From DATFQI01 sp963816955 (GTDB lineage: Bacteria; Actinomycetota; Thermoleophilia; Solirubrobacterales; Solirubrobacteraceae), in assembly GCA_963816955.1 (NCBI GenBank), contig CAWFME010000005.1, positions 1,344,264-1,408,263 on the forward strand: a stretch of 64,000 nt of DNA. Direction: 5' to 3'. Below, piece by piece: positions 1-8,777 of the stretch. A model generated the notes under the pieces. That model searched no databases. It saw only the letters and a list, made by a program, of their open reading frames with translations, and had not been told where the DNA came from. Position 1 is the stretch's first letter; each line of letters starts with the position of its first letter. The translations under genes and the position numbers were made by a program.

Positions 1-927
1 TCGCCGGAGGACTACGCGGACTTCCGGGAGGTCACGCAGGGCCAGTTCTCCGGCGTCGGCATGACCGTCGAGGAGACCAAGGAGGGCCTGCGGGTGATGA
101 CGGTCTACGACGGCTCGCCCGCCGACAAGGGCGGCCTGAAGCCCGGCGAGATCGTCACGGAGGTCAACGGGCGCTCGATCGCCGGCGCCTCCTCCGAGGC
201 CTCGACGGCCCGGATCAAGGGTCCGGCGGGCACCTCGGTCACGCTGACCGTGAAGGCCGGCAAGCGCGAGCGCGAGGTCGAGCTCGAGCGCGCGCAGGTG
301 GACATCCCCGTCGTCGAGTCCACGATGGAGCGCCAGGGCTCGCGCAAGGTCGGTCACGTCCACCTGGCGGGCTTCACCTCCGGCGCGCACGGCGAGGTCG
401 CCCAGGCCGTACGCAAGCTGCTGCGCGATGGCGCCGACGGGATCGTGCTGGACCTGCGCGACAACGGCGGCGGGCTGCTCAACGAGGCGGTGCTCGTCTC
501 CTCGATCTTCATCCCCGAGGGCAAGATCGTCTCCACGAAGGGCCGCACTCGGCCCGAGCGCGTCTACGAGGCCTCGGGCAGCTCGATCCCGGGCTCCGTC
601 CCCGTCGCCGTGCTCGTCAACCGCCAGTCCGCCTCGGCGTCGGAGATCGTCACGGGCGCGCTGCAGGACCGCAAGCGCGCGACCGTCGTCGGCACCCGGA
701 CGTTCGGCAAGGGCGTCTTCCAGGAGATCGAGCCGCTTTCCAACGGCGGCGCGCTGGACATCACGGTCGGCGAGTACTTCCTGCCCAGCGGCCGCAACAT
801 CGGCGGCGGCGGAGTCGCCAAGGGCGACGGGATCGCGCCGGACGTCAAGGCCGTCGACAACCCCAAGACCAAGCCGGACGAGGCCCTGGACAAGGCCGTC
901 GGCGTCGTCCTGCGCGACGGCACGTGA
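1..927 (+). CDS. C-terminal processing peptidase (S41, CtpA-like), 5' end cut by window
   Basis: The frame is open from base 1, so the N-terminus lies outside the window; 308 residues are visible. The order is a PDZ domain (starting near FSGVGMTVE, with the GSPADKGGLKPGE carboxylate-binding region) followed by the S41 catalytic domain. The Ser/Lys dyad is in the SASASE stretch near base 635 and the TFGKG motif near base 710; LDLRDNGGG is the usual S41 core strand. Members of this family sit outside the membrane, normally behind a signal anchor, and trim the C-termini of exported proteins; the anchor would be upstream. The stop codon overlaps the GTG of the next gene by four bases, so the two are probably co-translated. 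The family is secure; the true substrate cannot be told. Confidence 0.93.
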   Translation, partial: SPEDYADFREVTQGQFSGVGMTVEETKEGLRVMTVYDGSPADKGGLKPGEIVTEVNGRSIAGASSEASTARIKGPAGTSVTLTVKAGKREREVELERAQVDIPVVESTMERQGSRKVGHVHLAGFTSGAHGEVAQAVRKLLRDGADGIVLDLRDNGGGLLNEAVLVSSIFIPEGKIVSTKGRTRPERVYEASGSSIPGSVPVAVLVNRQSASASEIVTGALQDRKRATVVGTRTFGKGVFQEIEPLSNGGALDITVGEYFLPSGRNIGGGGVAKGDGIAPDVKAVDNPKTKPDEALDKAVGVVLRDGT

Positions 928-2696
928 AGCACCACGAGCGCGGGGGCCCGCCGGACGAGCGTCTGGCGGGCGGACCGGTCGTCGGCGTGCTCGAGCGGCG
1001 CGGGCGCTTCCTGGTCGCCGAGCCGTTCTTCTTCCGCGGACGGCGGATGAGCGTCGACCGGCCGCGCGCCGGCTCGGCGGCGAAGCCCGGCGACCTCGTG
1101 CTGGTCTCCCCGAACGGCCCGCGCTCCGGGCACGCGAAGGTGCTGCGCCGCATCGGGCGCCCGGACGTGGCCCGCGACGTGATCGAGGCCATGCTGCTCG
1201 ACCGCGGCCTGCGGCGGCGCTTCGAGCCGCACGTGGAGCGCGAGGCGCGCGCTGCCGCCGAGCGCCCGCCCGAGGACGAGGCGGAGGGCCGGCTCGACCT
1301 GCGCGCCCTGGCGACCTTCACGATCGACCCGCCGACGGCGCGCGACTTCGACGACGCGATCTCCGCGGAGGTCATCGACGGCGGCGCGGTGCGGGTGTGG
1401 GTGCACATCGCCGACGTCTCGCACTACGTCAAGCCCGGCTCGGCGGTCGACCGCGAGGCGTTCCGCCGCGCGACCAGCGTCTACGTGCCGGGCACGGTCG
1501 AGCCGATGCTGCCCGAGGTGCTCTCCAACGGGGCGTGCTCGCTCGTGCCCCACCAGGACCGGCTCGCCGTCACCGTCGAGCTGGAGTTCGACGGGGCGCA
1601 GGTCCGCCGCACCGCCTTCCACCGCATCATCATCCGCTCCGACGCCCGGCTGGACTACCCCAAGGTCGACCGCGTCTTCGCCGGCGAGGAGCCCGCCGAC
1701 GCGCCGTGGGCGGAGCCGCTCGCCGCCGCGCGGCGGGTCGCGGCGGCCCTGCAGGAGGCGCGCGAGGCGCAGGGCGCGCTGGCCGTGGAGTCCCAGGAGC
1801 CCGAGTTCGTGTTCGGGCGCGAGGGGCACGTGAAGGAGCTCGCGTGGAGCGAGCAGACGGAGTCGCACCGCCTGATCGAGCATCTGATGATCGCGGCCAA
1901 CGAGGCGGTCGCGACGCTGCTCGAGACGCGCAAGCTCCCCGCGCTCTACCGCGTGCACGAGCGGCCGGAGCCCGCGCGCGTCGGGCACCTGGCCGACCAG
2001 CTCGCCTCGCTCGACGTGCCGACGCCGCCGCTGCCGGACCCGATGACGGCCCAGCAGGCGGCCGACGCCGTGGCCGAGATCGCGCACGGGGTGGATCGCG
2101 AGGTGCGCCGGCGCGGCCACGGGCGCGCGGCGCTGACCTCGCTCGTGCTGCGCACCTTGAAGCAGGCGCACTACTCGCCCAAGAACGTCGGCCACGCGGG
2201 GCTGCGCTCGGAGCGCTACAGCCACTTCACCTCGCCGATCCGGCGCTACCCCGACCTGATCTGCCACCGCGCGCTGCTGGCGGCGATCGGCGCCGGCGAG
2301 GACGCGCCGCGCGCCCCGGACATGGAGGCCGCGGGGGAGTGGTGCTCGCTGCGCGAGCGCGACGCGATGGCGATCGAGCGCCGCGGCGACGCGATCGCCC
2401 GCTGCTTCCTGCTCGAGGCCGAGCTGTTCGAGTCGGGCTGGCACACGGAGTTCGAGGGCGAGGTCGCCGGCGTGATCGGCGCGGGCGCGTTCGTCGCCTT
2501 CGGCCGCTTCGAAGGCCTGCTCCCGGTCCGCCGCCTGCGCGGCGACTGGTGGGAGCTCAACGAGCTCGAGACGATGCTCGTCGGCGCGCAATCCGGCAAC
2601 GCCCTGCGGCTCGGCGACCGGGTCGTCGTCCAGGTCGAGCGCGTCGACGCGCCACGCGGCCGCGTCGACCTCTCGCCGGTCGAGCTCTCGTGCTGA
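924..2696 (+). CDS. RNase II/RNase R family 3'-5' exoribonuclease
   Basis: This 590-residue protein has the RNB nuclease domain, with the metal-binding run TIDPPTARDFDDA near residue 132 that holds the catalytic aspartates. The family signature YSHFTSPIRRYPDL follows near residue 430, and a C-terminal S1-like RNA-binding segment covers roughly residues 510-588. RNases of this family degrade RNA processively from the 3' end. At 590 residues it is shorter than E. coli RNase R (over 800) and lacks the long N-terminal cold-shock and helical regions, so it is a compact form. The GTG start at 924 overlaps the protease stop (GTGA). A strong hairpin belonging to a dispersed repeat begins about 35 bases after the stop and may end transcription. 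RNase II is the alternative name within the same family. Confidence 0.9.
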   Translation: MKHHERGGPPDERLAGGPVVGVLERRGRFLVAEPFFFRGRRMSVDRPRAGSAAKPGDLVLVSPNGPRSGHAKVLRRIGRPDVARDVIEAMLLDRGLRRRFEPHVEREARAAAERPPEDEAEGRLDLRALATFTIDPPTARDFDDAISAEVIDGGAVRVWVHIADVSHYVKPGSAVDREAFRRATSVYVPGTVEPMLPEVLSNGACSLVPHQDRLAVTVELEFDGAQVRRTAFHRIIIRSDARLDYPKVDRVFAGEEPADAPWAEPLAAARRVAAALQEAREAQGALAVESQEPEFVFGREGHVKELAWSEQTESHRLIEHLMIAANEAVATLLETRKLPALYRVHERPEPARVGHLADQLASLDVPTPPLPDPMTAQQAADAVAEIAHGVDREVRRRGHGRAALTSLVLRTLKQAHYSPKNVGHAGLRSERYSHFTSPIRRYPDLICHRALLAAIGAGEDAPRAPDMEAAGEWCSLRERDAMAIERRGDAIARCFLLEAELFESGWHTEFEGEVAGVIGAGAFVAFGRFEGLLPVRRLRGDWWELNELETMLVGAQSGNALRLGDRVVVQVERVDAPRGRVDLSPVELSC

Positions 2697-2717
2697 GCTG
2701 AGCGCAGGCGCTTGCGT

Positions 2718-3012
2718 GGCTGGCTCGTCGTCACGTCCTCCCGTCGCAGCGCGCGCAAGCTTGCGCTTGAGCGCTCCCGGGAGGACGTGCCGCGAGCCGC
2801 TATCGGACCTCGGGTGGCCGCCCGCGACGTACGTCACATCCTTGCGTTGCCTTGGTAGGGGCAGCTACCGGCATCAGCCTGGGCCATCTGCTCCATGGGC
2901 GTCGCGATCTTCGCCCTTCGTGCCCGAGGAGCGCTCGCGGTCTACCGCCATCGCGGCAGGCGGGCCCGGCTCAACGATCGCTGCTCCGCCGACAGCGCGC
3001 GAAACCTCCCCC
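2718..3012 (+). repeat. Dispersed 3'-end repeat, copy 1
   Basis: This roughly 295-bp element occurs in three copies in the window, each directly behind the 3' end of a gene and in the same orientation as that gene (here behind the RNase). It opens with an inverted repeat, CACGTCCTCCCG at 2732-2743 pairing with CGGGAGGACGTG at 2778-2789, around the smaller palindrome GCGCAAGCTTGCGC. About 69 bases around the hairpin are identical to copy 2. The tail, from TGGGCCATCTGCTC to GGCTCAACGATCGCTGCT, matches copy 3. No plausible protein is encoded; open frames on the opposite strand are ordinary GC-rich shadows. The hairpin could terminate transcription, but there is no T-run. Confidence 0.8.
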
Positions 3013-3014
3013 TC

Positions 3015-3069
3015 TGCATCGAGCGGTGGATAACTGTGCCTCAGACACATCAATCCACCGCTCGGTGCA
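3015..3069. repeat. 17-bp inverted repeat, possible terminator
   Basis: Bases 3015-3031 (tgcatcgagcggtggat) pair with 3053-3069, with one mismatch in 17 and a 21-base loop. It lies 22 bases past the stop of the small minus-strand gene and just after repeat copy 1, so it could terminate that gene or serve as a protein-binding site. No T-run follows on either strand. Confidence 0.6.
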
Positions 3070-3091
3070 TCTATCGTCGCTGCCGCCGCAA

Positions 3092-3376
3092 TCAGTCGCC
3101 GCCGGAGGACGATCCGCCGGAGTCGCCGCCGCCGAAGTGGTGACCCTGAGGGTTCTCGCCGCCGCCCCAGGGCCAAACACCTCCGCCGGCTTCTGACGCC
3201 TGACGCTTCCAGCCACGCGGAGGCTTGCCCGCTACGAGGCTGGCGCTCGACTTCTTCTCCTTCGGTACCACGACATCGTCGGGATGCGCATCGGGTGCGT
3301 GCGTGTGCCCGTCCTCCACGACTGCGGCAGGCGTCGTGTCACTCGCGGGGCCGAAGATCCGCCTCAACAAGCTCAT
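3092..3376 (-). CDS. Small hypothetical protein with Gly/His-rich tail
   Basis: This encodes 94 residues with a basic start (MSLLRRIFGP), a hydrophilic middle rich in Asp, His and Lys, and a glycine-rich C-terminus (HHFGGGDSGGSSSGGD). I recognise no enzyme family. The His- and Gly-rich tail is the kind of sequence seen in small metal-binding or surface-associated actinobacterial proteins, but no function can be assigned. Its amino-acid composition is more protein-like than that of the overlapping plus-strand frame at 3225-3506, so I prefer the minus strand. No clear ribosome-binding site is visible. The 17-bp inverted repeat directly downstream may terminate it. Confidence 0.5.
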   Translation of the reverse strand: MSLLRRIFGPASDTTPAAVVEDGHTHAPDAHPDDVVVPKEKKSSASLVAGKPPRGWKRQASEAGGGVWPWGGGENPQGHHFGGGDSGGSSSGGD

Positions 3377-3543
3377 CTCGGCAAGGTACCCGGCAGCTTT
3401 CGCATTGAGCAGATGCGATCAGCGTCTCACGCGTAGATTCAGCGCCTCCTGGGAACGGAACCCGGCTCGGCCGCGTGCAGACAAGGAGTACGAGGCCGAA
3501 GGTTGACAGTGCCACTGCGTCGTGCCTGATGGGCAGCTACGAG

Positions 3544-3560
3544 CGTCCGCGTCGCGGACG
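3544..3560. promoter_or_regulatory. 8-bp perfect inverted repeat upstream of DUF2200 gene
   Basis: CGTCCGCG-T-CGCGGACG lies 20 bases before the ATG at 3581. Its position suits an operator or a leader hairpin; no cognate regulator is identifiable. Confidence 0.3.
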
Positions 3561-3580
3561 GCGCGAAGTATAAGTTCGGC

Positions 3581-3935
3581 ATGGCAGGGCATCGGATCTA
3601 CAGGATCGAGCGTCGCGAGCGTCTACCCGCACTACGTCAGCAAGGTCGAGAAGAAGGGCCGGACGAAGGAGGAGGTGGACGAGGTCCTGTGCTGGCTGAC
3701 CGGCTACGGCGCGAGCGAGCTCGGCGCGCAGCTGGAGCAAGGCACGGACTTCGAGAGGTTCTTCGCCGAGGCTCCTGCGTTGAATCCGTCGCGGAAGCTC
3801 ATCACGGGCGTGATCTGCGGCGTCCGCGTAGAGGAGATCGAGGACCCACTCATGCAGGAGATCCGCTACCTCGACAAGCTCATTGACGAGCTCGCTCGAG
3901 GCAAGACGATGGAGAAGATCCTCCGCACACAGTGA
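3581..3935 (+). CDS. DUF2200 domain protein (frame broken near N-terminus)
   Basis: The family is recognised from the run VASVYPHYVSKVEKKGRT, then DEVLCWLTGY, FFAEAPALNPSR and GVRVEEIEDPLMQEIRYLDK, which together cover nearly a whole DUF2200 protein of about 118 residues. The expected N-terminus MAGHRIY is present at 3581 but in a different frame. One extra base near 3602-3612 (inside atcgagcgtcgcg) separates it from the rest, so the conserved body alone reads as an N-terminally odd 137-residue frame from 3522. The biochemical role of DUF2200 is not known. The extra base resembles the many other single-base insertions in this window, so sequencing error is more likely than a pseudogene. Confidence 0.82.
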
Positions 3936-4092
3936 TCCGGCGCCACAACCGTCGGCCGACCGGGAGCATCCCCTGGCGCTCCTGCTTGGAGGAGAAGCGG
4001 TAGCGGCCGGCGCGGCAACGGCTGCCGCTGTCGCGCAAAGCAGCAGTCAGGCGCGCTTGTCCCGCGTGCGCTGGGGCTAGTAGCGTCGTCAC

Positions 4093-5520
4093 ATGAGGGT
4101 GGTGGTCGCCGGAGGTGGCGTTGCGGGTCTCGCGGCTGCGCTCGCCGTTGCTCGCGCGGGTCACGAGGCGGTAGTGCTCGAGCGTGACGTGATTGATCCG
4201 TGGGTGCCGCCGCAGGCGGCCCTGGCGCTTGAGCGTCGTGGCATCCCGCATTACCTGCAGCCGCACACCTTCCTGCCGCGGGGCCGACGGGAGCTTGCCG
4301 ATTGGGCTCCCGATGTCCTCAACGCGCTTCTGGAGGCCGGCGCACACACGCAGCACCTGGCGCGCAAGCTTCTCGGGCCGCCGCAACGCGGTGACGAGGA
4401 CCTCGTGTACCTCTGGGTGCGGCGTCCGATCATCGAATGGGCGCTGAGGCGCGCGGTCGCGACTGAGCCGGCAATCGAGATCCGCGCCGGTGTGCGCGTG
4501 ACCGGCCTGCTTGGGGAGGACGTCAACGGCGCGCAGAGGATCCGCGGTGTCACGCTCGACCCCGGCGAGCCAGTTCGCGGCGGCCTCGTCGTGGACGCAC
4601 TCGGCCGCTACCGCTCACCGCCTGGCTGGGCCCGCGCGCCGGGTGAGCCGACCGACTGCGGAGCGATCTACTACTGCCGCTACTTCGAGCTGCGCGAGGG
4701 CGTCGACTACCACGACGCGCCGATCCTCAACCCGCGCGGCGATCTCGGTTACCTGGGCTTCAACACTTTCCGCGGCGACAACCGCACATATGCCGTGATC
4801 CTGCTCGTACCGGCGGCCGACCATGAGTTGCGCGTCCTTCGCCACGAGTCGGCGTTTCGAGCCGCGTGCGGCGCGATCACTCCGCTCGACGCCATGACCT
4901 CCCCTGACTACGGGCGGCCGATCACCGACATCATGCCGATGGGCGGCCTGATGAACGTTGAGCGAACCGGCGATCCACTGGCGTCAGGGTTGGTCTCCCT
5001 CGGAGACGCGTTCTGCCACACCGACCCCGCATTCGCATACGGCATCTCGTTCGCATTCGTGCACGCGCGAGCGCTCTCACACGCCATGGGAGAAGGCTCC
5101 GACGTGGACGCGATCGCAGAGCGCTACCGCGGGCACGCCGGGCCCGAAGCGCGAGAGCGGCACGCCCTGGCGTGTGCCATGGACGCCGACCGCGGGCGGC
5201 GCTGGAGCGGCCAGTCGATCGACATCCGCCGCCGCAGCGGCAGCTACCCGCTGTTCTCGTTCGTCGGCGCGCTCGCCGCCGCGCCGCACGACGACGAGGT
5301 CCTGCGACGCACCGTACGCCGCATCGGACTGCTCGACCGCAGCGCCGTCTTCGACGAGGACGAGGCCCTTCACGACCGCATCGAAACGATCCTCGACGCG
5401 GCACCTCCTCCGCCACCGCCAGGACCTACTCGAGAGCAGATGCTCACGCTGCTTCAAGCAGCGACAGCAGGACGCCCCCCGGCAGCTACAAGCGCCGCGA
5501 CGCGCCCGCCGAGCGCATGA
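4093..5520 (+). CDS. FAD-dependent oxidoreductase / monooxygenase-like flavoprotein
   Basis: This is a 475-residue flavoprotein. Residues 1-32 form the FAD-binding Rossmann start (VVVAGGGVAGLAAALAVARA) with an acidic residue at the end of the second strand (VVLERD). A second FAD contact, GDAFCHTDPAFAYGISFAF, sits near residue 308, as in aromatic hydroxylases, geranylgeranyl reductases and flavin-dependent halogenases. The C-terminal 50 residues are rich in proline and alanine and probably disordered. I see no halogenase WxWxIP motif, so a hydroxylase/monooxygenase-like or reductase role is more likely; the substrate is unknown. It is flanked by unrelated small genes and appears to be transcribed alone. 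Confidence 0.8.
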   Translation: MRVVVAGGGVAGLAAALAVARAGHEAVVLERDVIDPWVPPQAALALERRGIPHYLQPHTFLPRGRRELADWAPDVLNALLEAGAHTQHLARKLLGPPQRGDEDLVYLWVRRPIIEWALRRAVATEPAIEIRAGVRVTGLLGEDVNGAQRIRGVTLDPGEPVRGGLVVDALGRYRSPPGWARAPGEPTDCGAIYYCRYFELREGVDYHDAPILNPRGDLGYLGFNTFRGDNRTYAVILLVPAADHELRVLRHESAFRAACGAITPLDAMTSPDYGRPITDIMPMGGLMNVERTGDPLASGLVSLGDAFCHTDPAFAYGISFAFVHARALSHAMGEGSDVDAIAERYRGHAGPEARERHALACAMDADRGRRWSGQSIDIRRRSGSYPLFSFVGALAAAPHDDEVLRRTVRRIGLLDRSAVFDEDEALHDRIETILDAAPPPPPPGPTREQMLTLLQAATAGRPPAATSAATRPPSA

Positions 5521-5835
5521 GGCGTCGTTTTGACTGACGACTGCCGGAGTAGATTCGCCGGAGGGGCCAGGGGGAACCAGCGGGCCGTACGCGAGGAGAG
5601 GGACCGGAGCGACGGGCTGCATGCCCGTTTCGGCGACCAGCTCGGACTCATGCGACAGCCACAGGCACGAGCGACGCTCGCGCTGATAGGGACAAGCAGC
5701 GCGCTCGGCCCCGGAGGTACGACGACGCGTGCTGCGCCGTGCGTCCAGCGAAGCCTCGCACGGAATGCGGAGGTCGCTTGCTTTGGCCGGCGCCGACTGA
5801 GAGGGTCGCGAAATCCCAATCCGTCAGGAGCGCTC
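5521..5835 (+). other. 315-bp leader/intergenic region before the GYD gene
   Basis: The stretch holds no convincing gene; the frame open from 5530 is only an upstream extension of the GYD gene. A small hairpin, ACGGGC (5612-5617) with GCCCGT (5623-5628), is visible. The region is long for such a small downstream gene and could hold its promoter and an untranslated leader. I recognise no riboswitch class. Confidence 0.35.
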
Positions 5836-6156
5836 ATGCCCAAGTACCTCATACAGGCGTCCTACACGCTGGAGGGAGTGAAGGGCGTCCAGAGCGCCGG
5901 CGGCACCAGCAGACGCGACGCGGTCGCGAAGGTTGCCGAGAGCGTGGGCGGTCAGATCGAGAGCTTCCACTTCGCCTTCGGCGACCACGACGTCTACACG
6001 ATCGTCGATCTTCCCGACAACGAGAGCGCTGCGGCCGTGGCCCTCACCGTCAACGCGGCTGGCGGAGCATCCGCCAGGACCGTAGTGCTCCTAACGCCGG
6101 AAGAAGTTGATGCGGCCGCGAAGCGATCCGTCGACTACCGCCCGCCTGGAGCCTGA
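5836..6156 (+). CDS. GYD domain protein
   Basis: This 106-residue protein starts at the ATG at 5836, which is preceded by a good ribosome-binding site (caggag, five bases upstream). The sequence MPKYLIQASYTLEGVKGV followed by GGTSRRDAV, FHFAFGDHDVYTIVDLPD and a final strand fits the GYD domain family, small ferredoxin-fold proteins of about 100 residues. Their function is unknown. A longer frame reaches back to 5530, but its extra 102 residues do not look like protein. No operon partner is evident; repeat copy 2 lies downstream in the opposite orientation. Confidence 0.85.
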   Translation: MPKYLIQASYTLEGVKGVQSAGGTSRRDAVAKVAESVGGQIESFHFAFGDHDVYTIVDLPDNESAAAVALTVNAAGGASARTVVLLTPEEVDAAAKRSVDYRPPGA

Positions 6157-6254
6157 ACCAAGCACGAAGGGCATAGGACGACCCTCGTGGTGCTGCGAGT
6201 GATGAAGCGGCGCGGCGAGCACCCGGAACGAGTGCAGTCGCGCTGCTCCCTTGA

Positions 6255-6451
6255 GCGAAGATCGCGACGCCCAGGGAGCAGATGGCCCAGGCGCCCGCCG
6301 GTAGCTGCCCCTACTCAGGCAGACCAGCGTGGGTGGCGTACGTCACGGGCAGCCGAGCGTGTCCGATGGCGGCTCGCGGCACGTCCTCCCGGGAGCGCTC
6401 AAGCGCAAGCTTGCGCGCGCTGCGACGGGAGGACGTGCGACGAGCCAGCCG
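6255..6451 (-). repeat. Dispersed 3'-end repeat, copy 2 (shorter)
   Basis: This lies on the minus strand directly behind the stop of the minus-strand glucosidase. The hairpin arms are 6380-6391 and 6426-6437, identical in sequence to those of copy 1. About 69 bases around the hairpin match copy 1 exactly. Similarity continues through the GGGGCAGCTACCGG and TGGGCCATCTGCTCC blocks and fades after GTCGCGATCTTCGC, so the far end is missing or diverged compared with copies 1 and 3. Confidence 0.8.
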
Positions 6452-6474
6452 CGCCCACGCCGGGGCGCGGCGCG

Positions 6475-8751
6475 TTACCTGGCCAGCAGGAGCTCGGTGA
6501 CCGCTCCGAGCACGGCCGGGCTCAGGTCCATTCCGATCAGCTCGAGCGCGGCGTCGGCCGGGGTCGGTGCCCCGTTGACGGCGTCGAAGACCGCGTTCTT
6601 GACCGGGTTGGGGAGGTGGGCGCGGTCGAGCAGCGCGAACAGCCGCTCGCGCACGTCTTCGCCGGTTCGTGGCGCGCCGAGCCGGTGGCGGTGCTCTGCG
6701 GCCTGGTCGAGCGCGCCGAGGTCGACCGGCTCGTCGTCCTCGAAGCCGTGCGGCACCACCACGAACGTGCGCGAACCGGGCAAAGTCCCCCGTTCGCCCT
6801 CGACGGCGCCGATCGTCAGCTCGCCGTCGCGGAAAGAGAAATAGGTGCGGGCCCAGCGCTCGTCGTCGCGGTCCTCGGCGAGCGTGAACTCGCCGTCGCC
6901 GCCCGCCCATACGTGCAGCACGACGCGATCCGGGACGTCGGTGCCCGGGCCGTCGGCGGCCAGCGGCAGGACCGTGCCCGGGCGGACGAGCACGGGGATC
7001 GAGTCGAGGTCGCGGTGCAGGGCGATCGTGCGGCCGCCGCGGTAGCGCAGGCCGGTGAAGACGTCGACCCACTCGCCCTCGGGCAGCCAGGCGTTGACGG
7101 CGCCCAAGCGGGTGTCGGCGTCGACGGGCGACGTGATCGGCGCGACGAGCAGCTCCGTGCCGAACATGAACTGGTTCGGGACGCGGTAGGCGGCGGGGTC
7201 GTCCGGGTGGTCGTAGTACATCGGCGAGACCAGCGGCGCTCCCTCCTCGTGCGCGCGCAGGGCCATCGTGGCGATGTAGGGGACGAGCCGGTGGCGCAGC
7301 CGCAGCGCCTCCCCGATCAGCCGGCGTGCGACCTCGCCGAAGCGCCACGGCTCCTTGGCGATGAAGCGGTCGGCGGTCGAGTGCAGGCGCAGGATCGGCG
7401 AGAACACGCCGAGCTGGACCCAGCGGGTGACCAGCTCGTCGTCCTTGATCCCGAAGAAGTGGCCGCCGACGTCGTGGCTCCACCAGCCGTAGCCGGCGTT
7501 GGAGGCCGTCGCCGTGAACTCCGGCTGGAAGTGCAGCGAGTCCCAGGAGACGACCGTGTCGCCCGAGAAGCCGACGGGGTAGCGGTGGCTGCCGATCCCG
7601 GCATAGCGGGAGAACGTCAGGGGCCGGCGGCCGTTGCGCGCGGAGTCCAGGAAGTGGAAGTGGTTGAGCAGCCACAGCGGGTCCAGCCCCGGCAGCTTGG
7701 TCACCTGGCCCTGCTGCCAGTCCAGCCACCAGAAGTCGACGCCCTCGTCCTCGAGCGGGTGGTGCAGCTCCTCCAGGTAGGCCTCGAGGAACTCCGGGTC
7801 CGTGGGGTCGAAGTTGACGGGCAGCTTGGAGGCGGGGTCGATCCCCATGCGCTCGGCGACGCGCGGGTAGGCGTCCTCGTGCGCGCGCACGCCGTCGGCG
7901 GGGTGGACGTTGAGCGAGACGGCCAGCCCGCGCTCGTGCAGCTCGGCCATGAAGGCGGGCGGGTCGGGGAACAGCTCGCGGTTGAACGTGTAGCCCGTCC
8001 AGCCGCTGCCCAAAGAGGGGTCGATGTCGACCAGGTGCCAGTCCATGTCCAGCACGGCGACGCTGAACGGGAGACCCTCCTGCGCGAAGCGGTCCATCAG
8101 CGCGAGGTACTCGTCCGCGCTGTAGGCGTAATAGCGGCTCCACCAGTTGCCCAGCGCGTAGCGCGGCAGCAGCGGCTGCGGGCCGGTGAGCTTGTAGAGC
8201 GCCCGCAGGGCGGCGCGGTAGTCGCGCCCGTAGGCGAACACGTAGAGATCGGTGGTGCCCGGGCGGCGCGGTGCGATCCAGCCGTCCTCCTGCAGGAGCA
8301 CGGTGCGCGAGTCGTCGACGACCGCGATGCCGTTGCGGCCGAGCACTCCGTTCTCGAGCGGGACGCGGCCGTCGGCCTCGTCGAGCGTGCGCGCGGTGCC
8401 GCCGAGGTTCTCGAGCGTCTGGCCGGGGCGCCAGACGCTGCGGTAGTTGCTCACCCCGCCCTTGGCCTGCACCGAGAGCCCCTCGGCGCTGAAGGCCCGC
8501 TTGTCGTAGACGAGCTGCAGGCGCTCGGTGTGCAGCTCGAGCTCGTGCTCGTCCTCGGTGATCTCGAACCGCGCGGGCGCGAAGGAGCGGTCCACGACGG
8601 TCTGCGACGGGCGGTCCTCGAACTGCCCCTCGTCGGAGTACTCGAGCCGGATCAGGCCCGTGTCGAGCACGGTGATCCGGTAGCGGTCGCCCTGCACGAC
8701 GTTCTCGGGGGCGGCGAGCGGCTGGGCGTGCGGTCGCAGGTGCGGCTTCAC
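6475..8751 (-). CDS. Glycoside hydrolase family 31 (alpha-glucosidase-like)
   Basis: This 758-residue protein has an N-terminal beta-sandwich (residues 1-220) and a GH31 barrel. The nucleophile aspartate lies in the WWLDWQQG motif near residue 342, and the acid/base region is SRYAGIGSHRYPVGFSGD about 50 residues later. The beta-sandwich tail LPLAADGPGTD and a glycine/aspartate-rich C-terminal region follow. GH31 enzymes cleave alpha-glucosidic or alpha-xylosidic bonds with retention; the exact sugar cannot be read from sequence. There is no signal peptide, so it is probably cytoplasmic. It starts with GTG and lies divergent from smpB, 26 bases away. The next genes are unrelated to sugar uptake, so its substrate has no context clue. 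Confidence 0.93.
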   Translation of the reverse strand: MKPHLRPHAQPLAAPENVVQGDRYRITVLDTGLIRLEYSDEGQFEDRPSQTVVDRSFAPARFEITEDEHELELHTERLQLVYDKRAFSAEGLSVQAKGGVSNYRSVWRPGQTLENLGGTARTLDEADGRVPLENGVLGRNGIAVVDDSRTVLLQEDGWIAPRRPGTTDLYVFAYGRDYRAALRALYKLTGPQPLLPRYALGNWWSRYYAYSADEYLALMDRFAQEGLPFSVAVLDMDWHLVDIDPSLGSGWTGYTFNRELFPDPPAFMAELHERGLAVSLNVHPADGVRAHEDAYPRVAERMGIDPASKLPVNFDPTDPEFLEAYLEELHHPLEDEGVDFWWLDWQQGQVTKLPGLDPLWLLNHFHFLDSARNGRRPLTFSRYAGIGSHRYPVGFSGDTVVSWDSLHFQPEFTATASNAGYGWWSHDVGGHFFGIKDDELVTRWVQLGVFSPILRLHSTADRFIAKEPWRFGEVARRLIGEALRLRHRLVPYIATMALRAHEEGAPLVSPMYYDHPDDPAAYRVPNQFMFGTELLVAPITSPVDADTRLGAVNAWLPEGEWVDVFTGLRYRGGRTIALHRDLDSIPVLVRPGTVLPLAADGPGTDVPDRVVLHVWAGGDGEFTLAEDRDDERWARTYFSFRDGELTIGAVEGERGTLPGSRTFVVVPHGFEDDEPVDLGALDQAAEHRHRLGAPRTGEDVRERLFALLDRAHLPNPVKNAVFDAVNGAPTPADAALELIGMDLSPAVLGAVTELLLAR

Positions 8752-8777
8752 GCGCGTGCAGGCTAACGTGGGCGGCC

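Noticed and set aside
3225..3506. 93-codon plus-strand frame
   Set aside because: Cysteine/serine-rich shadow of the more plausible minus-strand gene at 3092-3376.
5521..5835. Riboswitch in the long leader of the GYD gene
   Set aside because: Only one 6-bp hairpin is evident and no known aptamer consensus could be traced.
6187..8766. An 859-codon plus-strand frame over the GH31 gene
   Set aside because: Composition is that of an antisense shadow (Arg/Val/Gly/Glu-rich, no domains), while the minus strand gives a complete GH31 enzyme.
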